DNA from: RGIG5579 sp045655865
Lineage (GTDB): Bacteria > Bacillota > Clostridia > Oscillospirales > SIG627
Reading direction: 5' to 3'
Assembly: GCA_045655865.1 (NCBI GenBank)
Contig: JAZOQB010000011.1
Span: forward strand, 19,929-83,928
Length of the DNA stretch: 64,000 nucleotides
Part shown: piece by piece, positions 7,557 to 17,061 of the stretch
Layout of the letters: each line of letters starts with the position of its first letter
Position numbering within the stretch: position 1 is the stretch's first letter
Made by a program: the position numbers and the translations under genes
Notes under the pieces: model-generated
Seen by the model: the letters and a program-made list of their open reading frames with translations, nothing else
What the model was told of the DNA's origin: nothing
The model's database searches: none

Positions 7557-8294
7557 TTGCAGATCGCATTGTCCGGATCAATGGCCATCCTCGCCTTTCT
7601 TTATTACGCTCTTTTGGCCGTCCTGTATTCCCCCCGGTCCTCTCTTTTGATCTTCTGGCCCCTTTTGGGGGTTTTTCTCTTTTTTCTGGCTTTCGCCCAC
7701 GGTTTTCTGTTCTGGCTTCTTTTTCTGCCCGCTCTCCTGTTCTGCCTTCTTTTCTTCTCGTTTTGCCTTTGTGCCGCAAGAGGAGTCAAAACTCCCCAAA
7801 CACCGCCTCAGGCTCTGATCCTTTTGGGCCTTCGCGGGGACGGGACCTTGCCGGAGAGCATGGAAGAGGGGCGAATTGCCCTGGCGCTTTCTCTGTTAAA
7901 ACGATACCCTGACATCCCTTGTATTCTCACGGGAGGAAGGGTCTTTCGGGAAAAAGATGCGGAGAGCCGGGTTTTGTACCGAAAGCTTTGCCGCTGTGGC
8001 GTTGACCCCGACCGGCTGATCCTGGAAGGGGAGAGCCGCACCACCAAGGAAAATTTTCTCTTTTCCTTTCCCCTTTTGCCGCAAGGGATCCGCTCTTGCG
8101 CCGTGGTCACCAGCCGCTATCACCTGTTTCGAGCATCTCTTACCGCCCTCTCCTCCGATCCCCCATGTCCCCTCTCCTTCCACGGAGCCGCATCGCCGCT
8201 CTTTTTTCTTCCCCACCTATTCGTTCGGGAATTTTTCACCTTCTCGGTGGATGTTCTAAAAGGAAATATCCGTTTCCCCCATTTTAAATCTTAG
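7557..8294 (+). CDS. YdcF/SanA-like DUF218 membrane protein
   Basis: With a TTG start at 7557, preceded by GGGGGAG at a 5-base distance, the product is 245 residues. About three hydrophobic helices fill residues 1-75. A DUF218 domain (about 85-235) follows with ALILLGLRGDG, ILTGGRVFREKDAES and the late SRYHLFRA, which resembles the family's T-x-x-YHxxRA motif. DUF218 proteins such as SanA and YdcF sit at the cell envelope and affect barrier function; their reaction is unsettled. The start choice depends on the promoter position upstream. It is followed 10 bases later by another membrane protein gene. Confidence 0.82.
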   Translation: MQIALSGSMAILAFLYYALLAVLYSPRSSLLIFWPLLGVFLFFLAFAHGFLFWLLFLPALLFCLLFFSFCLCAARGVKTPQTPPQALILLGLRGDGTLPESMEEGRIALALSLLKRYPDIPCILTGGRVFREKDAESRVLYRKLCRCGVDPDRLILEGESRTTKENFLFSFPLLPQGIRSCAVVTSRYHLFRASLTALSSDPPCPLSFHGAASPLFFLPHLFVREFFTFSVDVLKGNIRFPHFKS

Positions 8295-8304
8295 GAGAAA
8301 AGCT

Positions 8305-9030
8305 ATGGACAACCAATCCTTCGTTCGCGGCGTCGCCAAAGCCGGAAGCATCATTCTTGGCATCTTCAAGGTTTTTTCCGTTATCGGTGCGGTGTGCGTT
8401 CTCATCGCCATTCTGACCCTGTCCCTTCTGCCTAAAAACTTTGTCACCGTGGACCTGGTCACCCAAACCCAGATCAAGGTGGATCTGCGCTCCGTTCTGG
8501 GAGATGGTTGGCAGGAGCTTGACTGGGAAAAAATCGTTTCCCCCGCAGAACAGGCCGGAGGCAAGTTTGTTGAAACAAAAGACGGACTGCAAAGCACAAA
8601 CACCATTCCCTCCACCACCGTAGAAAACAAAACCCTTGCCCTTTCTCTGATCCCCGATTTTGTGGAATGTATCATTCTTTTCGCATTTTTCCGTTTTTTG
8701 GGAAAGGTGTGTTTCCAGGTGCAAAACAGCCCCACCCCCTTTACCCTGCCTGCCGCACAGAATTTAAAATACACCGCATTTTCCCTTCTGGCACTGGCTC
8801 TTCTCCCCGGGCTCTGCTCGGGAATCGTGGCCTTGCTTACCGGAACCGATGAGATGTCTTCGACCGGCTTTGAATTGGGCACCGTTCTCTGGGGCTTTTT
8901 CCTGTGGGCACTCTCTCAGATCTTTGAATATGCTCTGTCCATTCTGCCGCCCTCCGCCCAAACCTTTGACCCCGCCGGGGGCCAAAACACGACCCGGCAA
9001 AACGGAGAAGATCAAAACAACGCGTTTTAA
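8305..9030 (+). CDS. Predicted membrane protein of unknown function
   Basis: The product is 241 residues. It has a hydrophobic helix at about 14-38, an external polar loop of about 80 residues, and further helices near 110-125, 150-175 and 190-210. The C-terminal tail of about 30 residues is polar and rich in Pro, Asn and Gln. The start ATG follows AGGAGAAAAGCT. I do not recognise a family with certainty; the layout resembles small DUF2975-type membrane proteins but lacks a clear signature. It forms an operon with the DUF218 gene and ends at a strong terminator. Confidence 0.7.
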   Translation: MDNQSFVRGVAKAGSIILGIFKVFSVIGAVCVLIAILTLSLLPKNFVTVDLVTQTQIKVDLRSVLGDGWQELDWEKIVSPAEQAGGKFVETKDGLQSTNTIPSTTVENKTLALSLIPDFVECIILFAFFRFLGKVCFQVQNSPTPFTLPAAQNLKYTAFSLLALALLPGLCSGIVALLTGTDEMSSTGFELGTVLWGFFLWALSQIFEYALSILPPSAQTFDPAGGQNTTRQNGEDQNNAF

Positions 9031-9078
9031 CAAAGAGCAACGCTTCACAAACCGAAGCGTCTCCGGTAGATGGATCAA

Positions 9079-9118
9079 AAAAGTGCCTTGGGGAAAAGCC
9101 CCAAGGCACTTTTGCTTT
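9079..9118. terminator. Bidirectional terminator between convergent genes
   Basis: A perfect 15-base-pair stem (AAAAGTGCCTTGGGG / CCCCAAGGCACTTTT) with an AAAAG loop lies between the plus-strand membrane gene and the minus-strand lipoprotein gene. A weaker hairpin (ACGCTTC / GAAGCGT) precedes it at 9040-9060. Confidence 0.88.
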
Positions 9119-9124
9119 CTTTTA

Positions 9125-10159
9125 TTAAGATTGGGTGTATTTTTTTAAATTCAAGGTACCCAGAACCTGATCTTTCCCCATGCCCACGGCAAAAAAGAGA
9201 GTTTCTCCCGTCTCGTCCAGAGCAAATCCGGGGCAAGGGATGCCATACGCGCTCTCGTAAACGCCCTTTTTCTCTCCCCTTGAAAGATCGTAGATCTCGA
9301 TCTGTCCGCCATCTCCCATGGCACGGCTTCCGCAGAGAACGGTGCCGCCGGCGTTGCAGGAGACCCCTTCAAAAGCCTGAGGAACGGTGATGGATGCCAC
9401 GTGTCCGCTGGCAAAATCCCGATAGGTATAGCTCACTCCTTGAGACGTCTTTGTGGTAAACAGCACCGCCGTGGGGGACACCGGAACAAAGGACTGAAAG
9501 GCAAACGCTTCTCTGCCCAAGGGAAGTCCTTTTCCATATTCAAAAAAGGCAAGACCCGTATAGGCCCCGGGCTCGCCCGTAGCGTACCAGATCCGTCCGG
9601 AGGCAGAATGGGCGGTGATCAGCCCTGCAAAATCCGGCAGCAGATCTTTTTTGGCAAGCACAAACTTTTGGGAAAAATCCAGCGGCAAAAGCAAGATCCA
9701 GTCCGGCGTTTCCGCCATCAGGGAAAGGTCATCGTAAAACCGGGCGTCCAGAACGGTCAAGTCCTCCGGCAAAGCGAACCGCTGACTTCCTCCGGCGGAA
9801 AGATGCGAGGCAAAGATCCCATCCCCGGTCCAGATCAGCGCGCGATCTTCGGTGGTCTCCAGAACGCGGATCCCATCGATCTTACCCGAGCCTTCCAGGA
9901 TCTTTTCGCTGGAAAGACTGCGGGAGGGGGAGACGAACCCTCCCGTAAAGCCGCCCTGAGCTCCCGCGTGCAGGTAGAAAAAGCCCTGAGACCGGGGCAA
10001 AGCAAACATTTGTGTCTGATTCTGCGTTTCCTCGGGGACCTGAAAGCGGAAAAGGGGAGAAAAGCCCGTCTGCTCCCGGGTGGCGGGGGGATTGGGCGCG
10101 GCGCAGGCAGACAGCACCAGACAAAGAAGGGCGAACAAGGCCAAAAAAACTTTTTTCAT
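9125..10159 (-). CDS. Lipoprotein, possible beta-propeller
   Basis: The 344-residue product begins with a lipoprotein signal, MKKVFLALFALLCLVLSAC, with Cys19 as the lipidated residue. The mature protein is rich in short strands with repeated aromatic-Gly turns, such as RALIWTGDG, GRIWYATGEPG and GGTVLCGSRAMGDGGQIEIYDLS. This pattern suggests a WD/YVTN-like propeller on the outer face of the membrane. No enzyme motif is visible. It is divergent from the TepA-like protease gene with only 87 bases between the starts. The propeller call is inference from the strand pattern. Confidence 0.72.
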   Translation of the reverse strand: MKKVFLALFALLCLVLSACAAPNPPATREQTGFSPLFRFQVPEETQNQTQMFALPRSQGFFYLHAGAQGGFTGGFVSPSRSLSSEKILEGSGKIDGIRVLETTEDRALIWTGDGIFASHLSAGGSQRFALPEDLTVLDARFYDDLSLMAETPDWILLLPLDFSQKFVLAKKDLLPDFAGLITAHSASGRIWYATGEPGAYTGLAFFEYGKGLPLGREAFAFQSFVPVSPTAVLFTTKTSQGVSYTYRDFASGHVASITVPQAFEGVSCNAGGTVLCGSRAMGDGGQIEIYDLSRGEKKGVYESAYGIPCPGFALDETGETLFFAVGMGKDQVLGTLNLKKYTQS

Positions 10160-10164
10160 GGCAA

Positions 10165-10214
10165 AACCTCATCGTTTGATGTATCAAGCATACCATATCT
10201 GCGGAAAATATGGT
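10165..10214. promoter_or_regulatory. Inverted repeats in a divergent intergenic region
   Basis: Two palindromes lie between divergent genes: TTGATGTATCAA around 10175-10187, and ACCATAT-N9-ATATGGT at 10192-10214. Either could be a regulator site. No consensus promoter is clear here. Confidence 0.35.
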
Positions 10215-10246
10215 TAAGAATTTATGAACGAAAAAAAGGAGATGCC

Positions 10247-10936
10247 ATGACAGAACTGGATCAGGAAATGCAAAACACCGAAGAGGCCGCCCAAAATCGG
10301 GATATTTTGGAATTCGGAAAGATCGTGACCCGAAGCGAGGTCAACATTCAAACCCTGGTTTTCGCCGGACAGATCGAGGGTCACAGCATCCTTCCGCCCC
10401 CGGCCAAGGCCACCCGATACGAACACATTCTGCCTCAATTGGTTCTGGCCGAGGAGAGCCCGGAGATCGACGGGGTCCTCTTTCTCATCAACACCGTAGG
10501 GGGCGATGTGGAAGCAGGTCTTGCCATGGCGGAGATGATCGCCGGGATGACAAAACCCACCGTCTCTCTGGTTTTGGGAGGAGGCCACTCCATCGGCATT
10601 CCTCTGGCGGTAGCGGCGGACCGATCTTTTATTGCAAAAACTGCCACCATGACGGTTCACCCCGTCCGGATCAACGGCCTGGTCCTCTCCTCCCCCCAGA
10701 GCTTTGAGTATCTGCATCGGATGCAGGAGCGGATCTGTGATTTTATCGTGGAACACTCTCACATCACCCCGGAGCATCTTTCCGCCTTCATGGCAGGAAG
10801 ATGTGATATGGCCACCGACATCGGCACCATCCTGGACGGTCGGGAAGCGGTCTCGTCGGGACTGATCGATTCTCTGGGGAGCTTTTCCCTTGCGCTGGCA
10901 GAATTGAAAAAGATGGCAAAAGAGAAAAAAGCTTGA
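10247..10936 (+). CDS. ClpP/TepA-like serine protease
   Basis: This 229-residue protein has the ClpP/crotonase fold: LFLINTVGGDVEAGLAMAEMI, the nucleophile motif GGGHSIGIPLAVAAD (Ser in HSIG) and MTVHPVR with the likely catalytic His. The combination and length match the translocation-enhancing protein TepA branch rather than housekeeping ClpP. The start at 10247 follows AAAAAGGAGATGCC; the much longer open frame upstream runs antisense through the lipoprotein gene. TepA was linked to protein secretion in Bacillus, but its substrate here is unknown. It sits just before rny. Confidence 0.85.
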   Translation: MTELDQEMQNTEEAAQNRDILEFGKIVTRSEVNIQTLVFAGQIEGHSILPPPAKATRYEHILPQLVLAEESPEIDGVLFLINTVGGDVEAGLAMAEMIAGMTKPTVSLVLGGGHSIGIPLAVAADRSFIAKTATMTVHPVRINGLVLSSPQSFEYLHRMQERICDFIVEHSHITPEHLSAFMAGRCDMATDIGTILDGREAVSSGLIDSLGSFSLALAELKKMAKEKKA

Positions 10937-10964
10937 GTTTCTCCTACTTTTCCCCCGGGGTCTC

Positions 10965-10994
10965 TTGACAAGAAAGGGGTTTTTGGAGTAGAAT
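10965..10994 (+). promoter_or_regulatory. Promoter of rny
   Basis: TTGACA (10965-10970), 18 bases, TAGAAT (10989-10994). The leader before the start codon is about 85 bases. Confidence 0.75.
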
Positions 10995-11085
10995 AATAGG
11001 GCGTATTACAATGCGCCGTTATGAAAATCTTGTTCCGATGAAAAACATCGTAATGAAAAAACAAAGGAGGTGTACAAGTTACATA

Positions 11086-12636
11086 ATGGAACCGTTTGAG
11101 ATCGTCATATGTGCGGCCGCCGCCGTTTTGACGTTGCTGATCGGTTTTTTCTGTGGCGTTGTGTATCGGAAACGCATCGCGGAGAAAACGATCGGTACCG
11201 CCGAAGGCCAGGCCATAAAAATCGTAGAAGATGCCCGTCGTCAGGGCGAACAAAAGAAAAAAGAGCTTCTGGTGGAAGCCAAAGAAGAAGCGCTGAGAAA
11301 CAAGAACGAAGCCGAACGCGAGATCAAAGAAAGAAGAAACGAAATCTCCCGCTTGGAGCGCAGAGCCATCCAGAAAGAAGAAAATCTGGACCGGAAACTG
11401 GAGAACCTTGAAAGAAAAGAAGCAACCCTGGAACAGAAGATCCGGGAAAATGAAGAAAGGGAAGCTGAGCTTTTCAAACTCAGAGAGGAAGAAAATGCCA
11501 TTCTGGAACGGGTGGCAGGTCTTTCCGGAGAAGAAGCCAAGAACATCCTTTTCGAGCGTTACGAAGAGCAGGCCAAGCACGATGCCTCCCTTCGCATGGC
11601 CGAGATCGAGCAGGAGTTGAAAGAAACTGCTGACGAAAAGGCCCGCGACCTGATTACCGGTGCCATTCAGCGAATCGCCGCCAATCACGTAACGGAAGCC
11701 ACCGTATCGGTGGTGACCTTGCCAAACGACGACATGAAGGGCAGACTCATCGGCCGGGAAGGGCGGAACATTCGCACCATCGAGACCTTAACCGGGGTCG
11801 ATCTTATCATTGACGACACCCCCGAGGCCATCACCCTTTCCAGCTTTGATCCCATGCGCCGGGAAATTGCAAAACTTACCATTGAAAAACTCATCACCGA
11901 CGGTCGGATCCACCCGGCCCGCATTGAGGAGACCGTGGAAAAATGCCGGAAAGAGGTGGATGCGGACATCAAGAGCGAGGGCGAACAGGCCGTGCTTTCC
12001 TGTGGCATTCACAGCATGAATTCCGAATTGATCCGCCTTTTGGGTCGCTTAAAATTCCGCACCAGCTACGGACAGAACGTACTAAAGCACTCCGTAGAGG
12101 TCTCTTACATTGCCGGAATGATCGCAGACGAGCTGGGCATCGATTCCGCTCTGGCACGCCGGGCCGGTCTCTTGCATGACATCGGCAAGGCTTTAAGCCA
12201 CGAGGTAGAGGGCAGTCACACCCAGATCGGCGCGGATATTGCCAAAAAGTACCGTGAGAACAAAGACGTGATCCACGCCATCGAGTCTCACCATAACGAC
12301 GTAGAACCCCAGACCCTGGTAGCGGTGATCGTCCAGGCTGCAGACGCCATTTCCGCGGCTCGTCCGGGCGCACGCCGTGAGAATCTGGAATCCTACATCA
12401 AGCGCCTGGAGAAATTGGAAGAGATCGCCAATTCCTACAACGGCGTGGAAAAATCCTTTGCCATTCAAGCGGGCAGAGAATTGCGCATGATGGTCAAGCC
12501 CGAAGTGGTGAGCGATGAGAACATGACCTTCATTGCCCATGAGATCGCCCGGAAGATCGAAGCCGAAATGGAATACCCCGGCCAGATCAAGATCCACGTG
12601 ATCCGGGAAAGCCGGGCCGTGGAATACGCAAAGTAA
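11086..12636 (+). CDS. rny: Ribonuclease Y
   Basis: RNase Y is the membrane-bound endonuclease that starts mRNA decay in many Firmicutes. The 516-residue product has an N-terminal membrane helix (about 5-25), a long charged coiled coil (about 30-200), a KH domain with GRLIGREGRNIRTIE and an HD domain with HSVEVSYIAGMIADEL and RRAGLLHDIGKAL. The family N-terminus fixes the ATG at 11086. The AGGAGG at 11065-11070 is 15 bases away, longer than the ideal, and no better in-frame start codon is seen between. The YmdB-type phosphoesterase gene follows after 10 bases, the conserved Firmicutes arrangement. Confidence 0.96.
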   Translation: MEPFEIVICAAAAVLTLLIGFFCGVVYRKRIAEKTIGTAEGQAIKIVEDARRQGEQKKKELLVEAKEEALRNKNEAEREIKERRNEISRLERRAIQKEENLDRKLENLERKEATLEQKIRENEEREAELFKLREEENAILERVAGLSGEEAKNILFERYEEQAKHDASLRMAEIEQELKETADEKARDLITGAIQRIAANHVTEATVSVVTLPNDDMKGRLIGREGRNIRTIETLTGVDLIIDDTPEAITLSSFDPMRREIAKLTIEKLITDGRIHPARIEETVEKCRKEVDADIKSEGEQAVLSCGIHSMNSELIRLLGRLKFRTSYGQNVLKHSVEVSYIAGMIADELGIDSALARRAGLLHDIGKALSHEVEGSHTQIGADIAKKYRENKDVIHAIESHHNDVEPQTLVAVIVQAADAISAARPGARRENLESYIKRLEKLEEIANSYNGVEKSFAIQAGRELRMMVKPEVVSDENMTFIAHEIARKIEAEMEYPGQIKIHVIRESRAVEYAK

Positions 12637-12646
12637 AAAAGTTGCC

Positions 12647-13432
12647 ATGAAAACACAGATTTTTCGTCTTCTTGCCCTGGGAGACGTGGTAGGCGAGGAG
12701 AGCGCCAGATTTCTGGAAAAGAATCTGCCCGCCCTGAGAGCTAAGCTTGGTGCTGATCTTGTCATCGCCAACGGGGAGAACGCCGCCCGCACCGGCGGGA
12801 TCGACTCCTCTTCTTACCGCGCGCTTCTATCCGGGGGAGTGGACCTTGTGACCACAGGGAATCATGTTTTCAGGCAGAGGGAAATCTATAACGAACTAGA
12901 CGGAGCAACAACCTTGCTCCGTCCTTGTAATTTCCCCGGTTCCTGCCCCGGCACGGGCACGGCCATTCTCTCTGTCTCGGGGCTTCGGGTTTTGGTGGTC
13001 AATCTCATGGGCACCTTATTTATGGAGCCCTTGGCAAACCCCTTTGAAACGATGGAAAAGATCCTTCGGGCAGAAGAGGGAAGATACGATTTTGCCGTCT
13101 GCGACTTTCACGGTGAGGCCACCAGCGAAAAGCGCGCCTTCGCGCATCTTTTCGACGGCCGGGTCAGTGTGATCTTCGGTACCCATACCCACGTTCCCAC
13201 CGCAGACCTTTGCATTATGCCGAAAGGCACCGGGTACATTACCGATCTGGGAATGTGCGGGCCGGAAGATTCGGTTTTGGGAATGAAAAAAGAGATTGCC
13301 ATCGCCCGCTTTCTCACCCACATGCCCACACGCTTCGAAGTGGCATCGGGGAAGATCACCCTCCAGGGAGCCCTGTTCCAGATCGATCCCGACAGCGGCA
13401 AGGTGCTCGACGTCCGGGCAGTAAGAGTCTGA
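12647..13432 (+). CDS. YmdB-family metallophosphoesterase
   Basis: The 261-residue product is a calcineurin-like phosphoesterase of the YmdB type. Metal ligands appear in LLALGDVVGEE, IANGENAA, TTGNHVF, CDFHGEATSEK and GTHTHVPTAD. Family members hydrolyse 2',3'-cyclic nucleotides or related phosphodiesters and affect the switch between motility and biofilm in Bacillus. It is 10 bases downstream of rny and probably translated from the same message. Confidence 0.93.
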   Translation: MKTQIFRLLALGDVVGEESARFLEKNLPALRAKLGADLVIANGENAARTGGIDSSSYRALLSGGVDLVTTGNHVFRQREIYNELDGATTLLRPCNFPGSCPGTGTAILSVSGLRVLVVNLMGTLFMEPLANPFETMEKILRAEEGRYDFAVCDFHGEATSEKRAFAHLFDGRVSVIFGTHTHVPTADLCIMPKGTGYITDLGMCGPEDSVLGMKKEIAIARFLTHMPTRFEVASGKITLQGALFQIDPDSGKVLDVRAVRV

Positions 13433-13506
13433 CGGAACAAAGTTTGCTCCAAAGATCACCTCCTTCGAGCCAATTGGCCCGTTTTTGGTATTTTGAGGTA
13501 ACGACC

Positions 13507-16500
13507 ATGTTATTGCAATCCTGTTTTCAGCGGGAAAAAGACTTTCTTCCCCTGATCGAGGCCTTAAAAAAAGAAAAAAAGCCCGTTCTGGTCACGGGGA
13601 TCGCCTCCTCTTTAAAGGAGCTGTTTCCCGGCGCGGTCATTGGCGCCGCCGGAGAACGGGCTCTTATTCTGCTGCCCCATGAAAAAGAAGCCTCTTCCCT
13701 TCAAAAAGCCCTGTCTTCGGTGTTTCCCGGTTGCTATTTCTTTCCGCCCCGGGACTTTTCCCTGGTGCGGGTGGATTCTGCCAGCCGCGACTTTTCCACC
13801 CAAAGGCTGCGCGTTTTGAAAAAGGTTGCCGAAGGCGATTTTACCTGTGTGGTGACCACCCTTGAGGCCGCTTGCCAAGCCACCTTGCCCCCGGAGATCA
13901 TGACGCGCTTCTCTACAAAATTTTCCATCGGGGACAGCTTCACAAAAGAAGAGATCCTCTCTCTGTTTCTGGAAGCCGGGTACCTACCCACGGAGCGGGT
14001 AGAAGGCCCGGGGCAATATGCCGCCCGGGGAGATATCATCGACGTGTTTTTGCCAAGCCAAGACGCTCCCTGCCGCATCGAACTTTTCGGAGACGAGATC
14101 GACGCCATGGGTTATTTTGACCCCGTCACGCAGCGCCGGATAGAAAATCTGAGCTCCTTTCTCCTTTGCCCGGCAGAAGAGATCTGTTTTTCCGGCAAGG
14201 ACCGGGAGATCATCGCCCAATTTCTTGAGGAAGAGGAATCATCTCTTTCCCCTCAAGACCAGGAAAAGCACCTTTTTATCCGGGATCTGAAAGAGAGAAT
14301 GAAAAACGGTCTGGACTTTGCCCGGGATCTGTTTTTGCCCCTGGTGTACCGCTTTGCCACCCTTTTGGATTATTTTCAGGATGAATTGATCTTCCTTTCC
14401 CAGCAATCCGACGGCCGGGAGTCGCTGGGCGCGGCCCTGTCCCTTCTCCGGGAGGAGCTGAAAAGCCTTTATGAACAAAACAAGGCCGTTCTCCCGGGGG
14501 ATAAGCTGTGCCTTCTGGAAGACTTTGATACCCTTTGCCAACGTTTGCAAAACAGAAGGGTCCTTTTAATAGAGAATTTTTTTGCCGGAAAAAGCGCCAT
14601 CGCCCCCTGCGGGATCTTTTCTTTTCGAACCCGCACTCTGCCGGCAAGGAGCCGGGAGGTGTCTGCCCTGACTCAAGAAGTCCGGGCTCTCATGGAGGAA
14701 GGCTACCGGGTCGTTTTGCTCTGCGAAAACTCCATGGCCGCAGAAAATCTTCATTCTTTCTTTACCGAATCCAAGATGCCCGCGCGCCTTTTGACCGGAA
14801 ACGAAGAGCTCTTTCCGGAGGATGCGATCTCCCTTCTTTCCCGAAGCTCTGCCGGGGCGGATCTGATCGGCGGCGGCTTTGCCCTGTCCGATTCCCGCTT
14901 GGCACTTCTCACAGATCACCCATCCGGAAAAACAAAAGAAAAAAAGCGCAGAGTAAGTCCTTTCAAAAAAAGCGCCCAGGAAAAGCTTTTGTCCTATACC
15001 GATCTTGCTCCGGGGGATTACGTGGTGCATCAAAGCCACGGCATCGGCATTTTCCGAGGTGTGGAAAAAATGAAGGGTGCCGACGGGTGCCTAAAAGACT
15101 TTATCAAGATCTCCTACGCCGCAAGCGACGTTCTCTACGTTCCCTGCTCCAATTTGGATGCGGTCTCCAAGTACATCGGACCCAAAAGCGATTCCGCCAC
15201 CCTCAAATTAAATAAACTGGGAGGGGCCGAGTGGAAAAAGACCACCGCCCGGGCAAAGATGAGCGCCAAAAACATTGCCAAGGATCTCATTGCCCTCTAC
15301 GCCCAGCGGCAACGCTTGCCGGGCTTTGCCTTCTCTCCGGATACCACCTGGCAAAAAGAATTTGAAGACGCCTTCCCTTACGGGGAAACAGACGGGCAAT
15401 TACAGGCCGCCGATCAGATCAAAGCGGACATGGAAAAAGCGGTTCCCATGGACCGGCTGCTCTGCGGAGACGTGGGCTTTGGCAAGACCGAAGTGGCTTT
15501 GCGCGGAGTCTTTAAATGCGTGATGGACAACAAGCAGGCGGCGATCCTGGTTCCTACCACCATCCTGGCCTGGCAGCACTATCAGACCTTGCTTGCCCGG
15601 TTTAAAGGATATCCTGTCAACATTGAAATGCTCTCCCGCTTCCGCACGAAAAAAGAACAAACCAAGATCCTTCACGCCCTTGAAAAAGGGGAGATCGACA
15701 TTCTGGTGGGCACTCACCGCCTGCTTCAGGAAGACGTGCGTTTTTCCGATCTGGGTCTTCTCGTGATCGACGAGGAGCAGCGCTTCGGCGTGAGTCACAA
15801 GGAACGGCTCAAGGAAATGAGCCGGGGGGTCGACGTTCTTACCCTTACCGCCACTCCCATCCCCAGAACCTTGAACATGGCCCTTGGGGGGCTTCGGGAC
15901 ATGAGCCTTCTGGAAGAAGCCCCGGAAGACCGTTTTCCCGTACAAACTTACGTTTTACAGCACGACCGCGCACTCCTTTGGGAGGCCATTCGCCGGGAGC
16001 TGCGCCGGGGCGGTCAGGTGTTTTATCTCAACAATAACATCAACGAGCTTCAAGCCCTTCTCCCCCAATTGCAACGGGAATTTCCCGATGCACAATGCGC
16101 TCTGGCCCACGGAAAACTGGATAAGGATTCCCTTTCGGATATCTGGAAAGCCATGATGGACCGGGAGATCGATATTTTGCTTTGCACCACCATCATTGAG
16201 ACCGGAGTGGACCTGCCCGACGCCAATACCCTGATCGTAGAAAACGCGGATCGCTTCGGACTTTCCCAGCTTCACCAGATCCGCGGCAGAGTGGGTCGCA
16301 GCGATCGGAAAGCCTACGCGTATCTGACCTATCGGCCGGGGAAGGTGCTCTCTGAGATCTCCGTCAAGCGCCTGGAGGCCATTCGGGAGTACACGCAGTT
16401 CGGTTCCGGCTTTCAGATCGCCCTTCGGGATCTGGAGATCCGCGGGGCGGGAAACCTTTTGGGCGCAGAACAATCCGGGCATCTGGACAGCGTGGGCTTT

Positions 16501-17061
16501 GATCTTTATATGAAGATCCTGAGCGATGCGGTGCTGGAAGAAAAAGGACAGCCCCCCACCCAAAAAACCGAATGTGTGGTGGACCTGGCGCTGGACGGAT
16601 TCATTCCGGAATCTTACGTCCCCTATCCCTCCCAGAGAATGGACCTTTACCGAAAAATCGCCGCCCTGGAGTCAAAAGAAGAGGCAGAAGATCTTACCGA
16701 CGAACTCATGGATCGCTTCGGAACGGTGCCCCGGTCGGTAGACAATCTGTTTCAGATCTCTCTTTTAAGAAATCTTGCGGAGAAAAATTTGTGCGAAAAA
16801 ATTCAGCAACGGGGCAAAGATCTCATTTTCAGCTTTGCACAGGCCCGGGAGGGCGCCTGGCTTTTGCTTTCGGCAGTATACGCCTCAAGGCTGACCCTGT
16901 CTCTTACGGGAAAACCCAGCCTCACCCTGACTTTGGAAGGAAAGGCGGGGGCGCTGGAACAGGCAAAAGAGCTTCTTGTTCACCTGCAAGCCTTTTCCGA
17001 GGAAACAAAAGAGCAAACTCAAAATTTGTCAGAACCACCAGAAAGGAAGAACCCATCATGA
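13507..17061 (+). CDS. mfd: Transcription-repair coupling factor Mfd
   Basis: This 1184-residue translocase removes stalled RNA polymerase from damaged DNA and recruits UvrA. The N-terminal UvrB-like region includes ALILLPHEKEA and GQYAARGDIIDVF. The RNA polymerase-interaction domain contains GDYVVHQSHGIGIFRG. The RecG-like motor has the Walker A segment CGDVGFGKTEVA, VIDEEQRFGVSHKE, LTATPIPRTLNMAL and RIRGAGNLLG-like IRGAGNLLGAEQSG. The C-terminal TRCF domain completes a full-length protein. The start at 13507 follows GAGGTAACGACC and gives the normal N-terminus. Its stop overlaps the next start (ATGA), so the two are translationally coupled. Confidence 0.96.
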   Translation: MLLQSCFQREKDFLPLIEALKKEKKPVLVTGIASSLKELFPGAVIGAAGERALILLPHEKEASSLQKALSSVFPGCYFFPPRDFSLVRVDSASRDFSTQRLRVLKKVAEGDFTCVVTTLEAACQATLPPEIMTRFSTKFSIGDSFTKEEILSLFLEAGYLPTERVEGPGQYAARGDIIDVFLPSQDAPCRIELFGDEIDAMGYFDPVTQRRIENLSSFLLCPAEEICFSGKDREIIAQFLEEEESSLSPQDQEKHLFIRDLKERMKNGLDFARDLFLPLVYRFATLLDYFQDELIFLSQQSDGRESLGAALSLLREELKSLYEQNKAVLPGDKLCLLEDFDTLCQRLQNRRVLLIENFFAGKSAIAPCGIFSFRTRTLPARSREVSALTQEVRALMEEGYRVVLLCENSMAAENLHSFFTESKMPARLLTGNEELFPEDAISLLSRSSAGADLIGGGFALSDSRLALLTDHPSGKTKEKKRRVSPFKKSAQEKLLSYTDLAPGDYVVHQSHGIGIFRGVEKMKGADGCLKDFIKISYAASDVLYVPCSNLDAVSKYIGPKSDSATLKLNKLGGAEWKKTTARAKMSAKNIAKDLIALYAQRQRLPGFAFSPDTTWQKEFEDAFPYGETDGQLQAADQIKADMEKAVPMDRLLCGDVGFGKTEVALRGVFKCVMDNKQAAILVPTTILAWQHYQTLLARFKGYPVNIEMLSRFRTKKEQTKILHALEKGEIDILVGTHRLLQEDVRFSDLGLLVIDEEQRFGVSHKERLKEMSRGVDVLTLTATPIPRTLNMALGGLRDMSLLEEAPEDRFPVQTYVLQHDRALLWEAIRRELRRGGQVFYLNNNINELQALLPQLQREFPDAQCALAHGKLDKDSLSDIWKAMMDREIDILLCTTIIETGVDLPDANTLIVENADRFGLSQLHQIRGRVGRSDRKAYAYLTYRPGKVLSEISVKRLEAIREYTQFGSGFQIALRDLEIRGAGNLLGAEQSGHLDSVGFDLYMKILSDAVLEEKGQPPTQKTECVVDLALDGFIPESYVPYPSQRMDLYRKIAALESKEEAEDLTDELMDRFGTVPRSVDNLFQISLLRNLAEKNLCEKIQQRGKDLIFSFAQAREGAWLLLSAVYASRLTLSLTGKPSLTLTLEGKAGALEQAKELLVHLQAFSEETKEQTQNLSEPPERKNPS

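Noticed and set aside
9401..10246. N-terminal extension of the TepA-like frame
   Set aside because: It is antisense to the lipoprotein gene; AAGGAG and the family start support the ATG at 10247.
16572..17057. N-terminal extension of the PrsA-like frame
   Set aside because: It lies within mfd in another frame; the lipoprotein signal at 17058 fixes the start.
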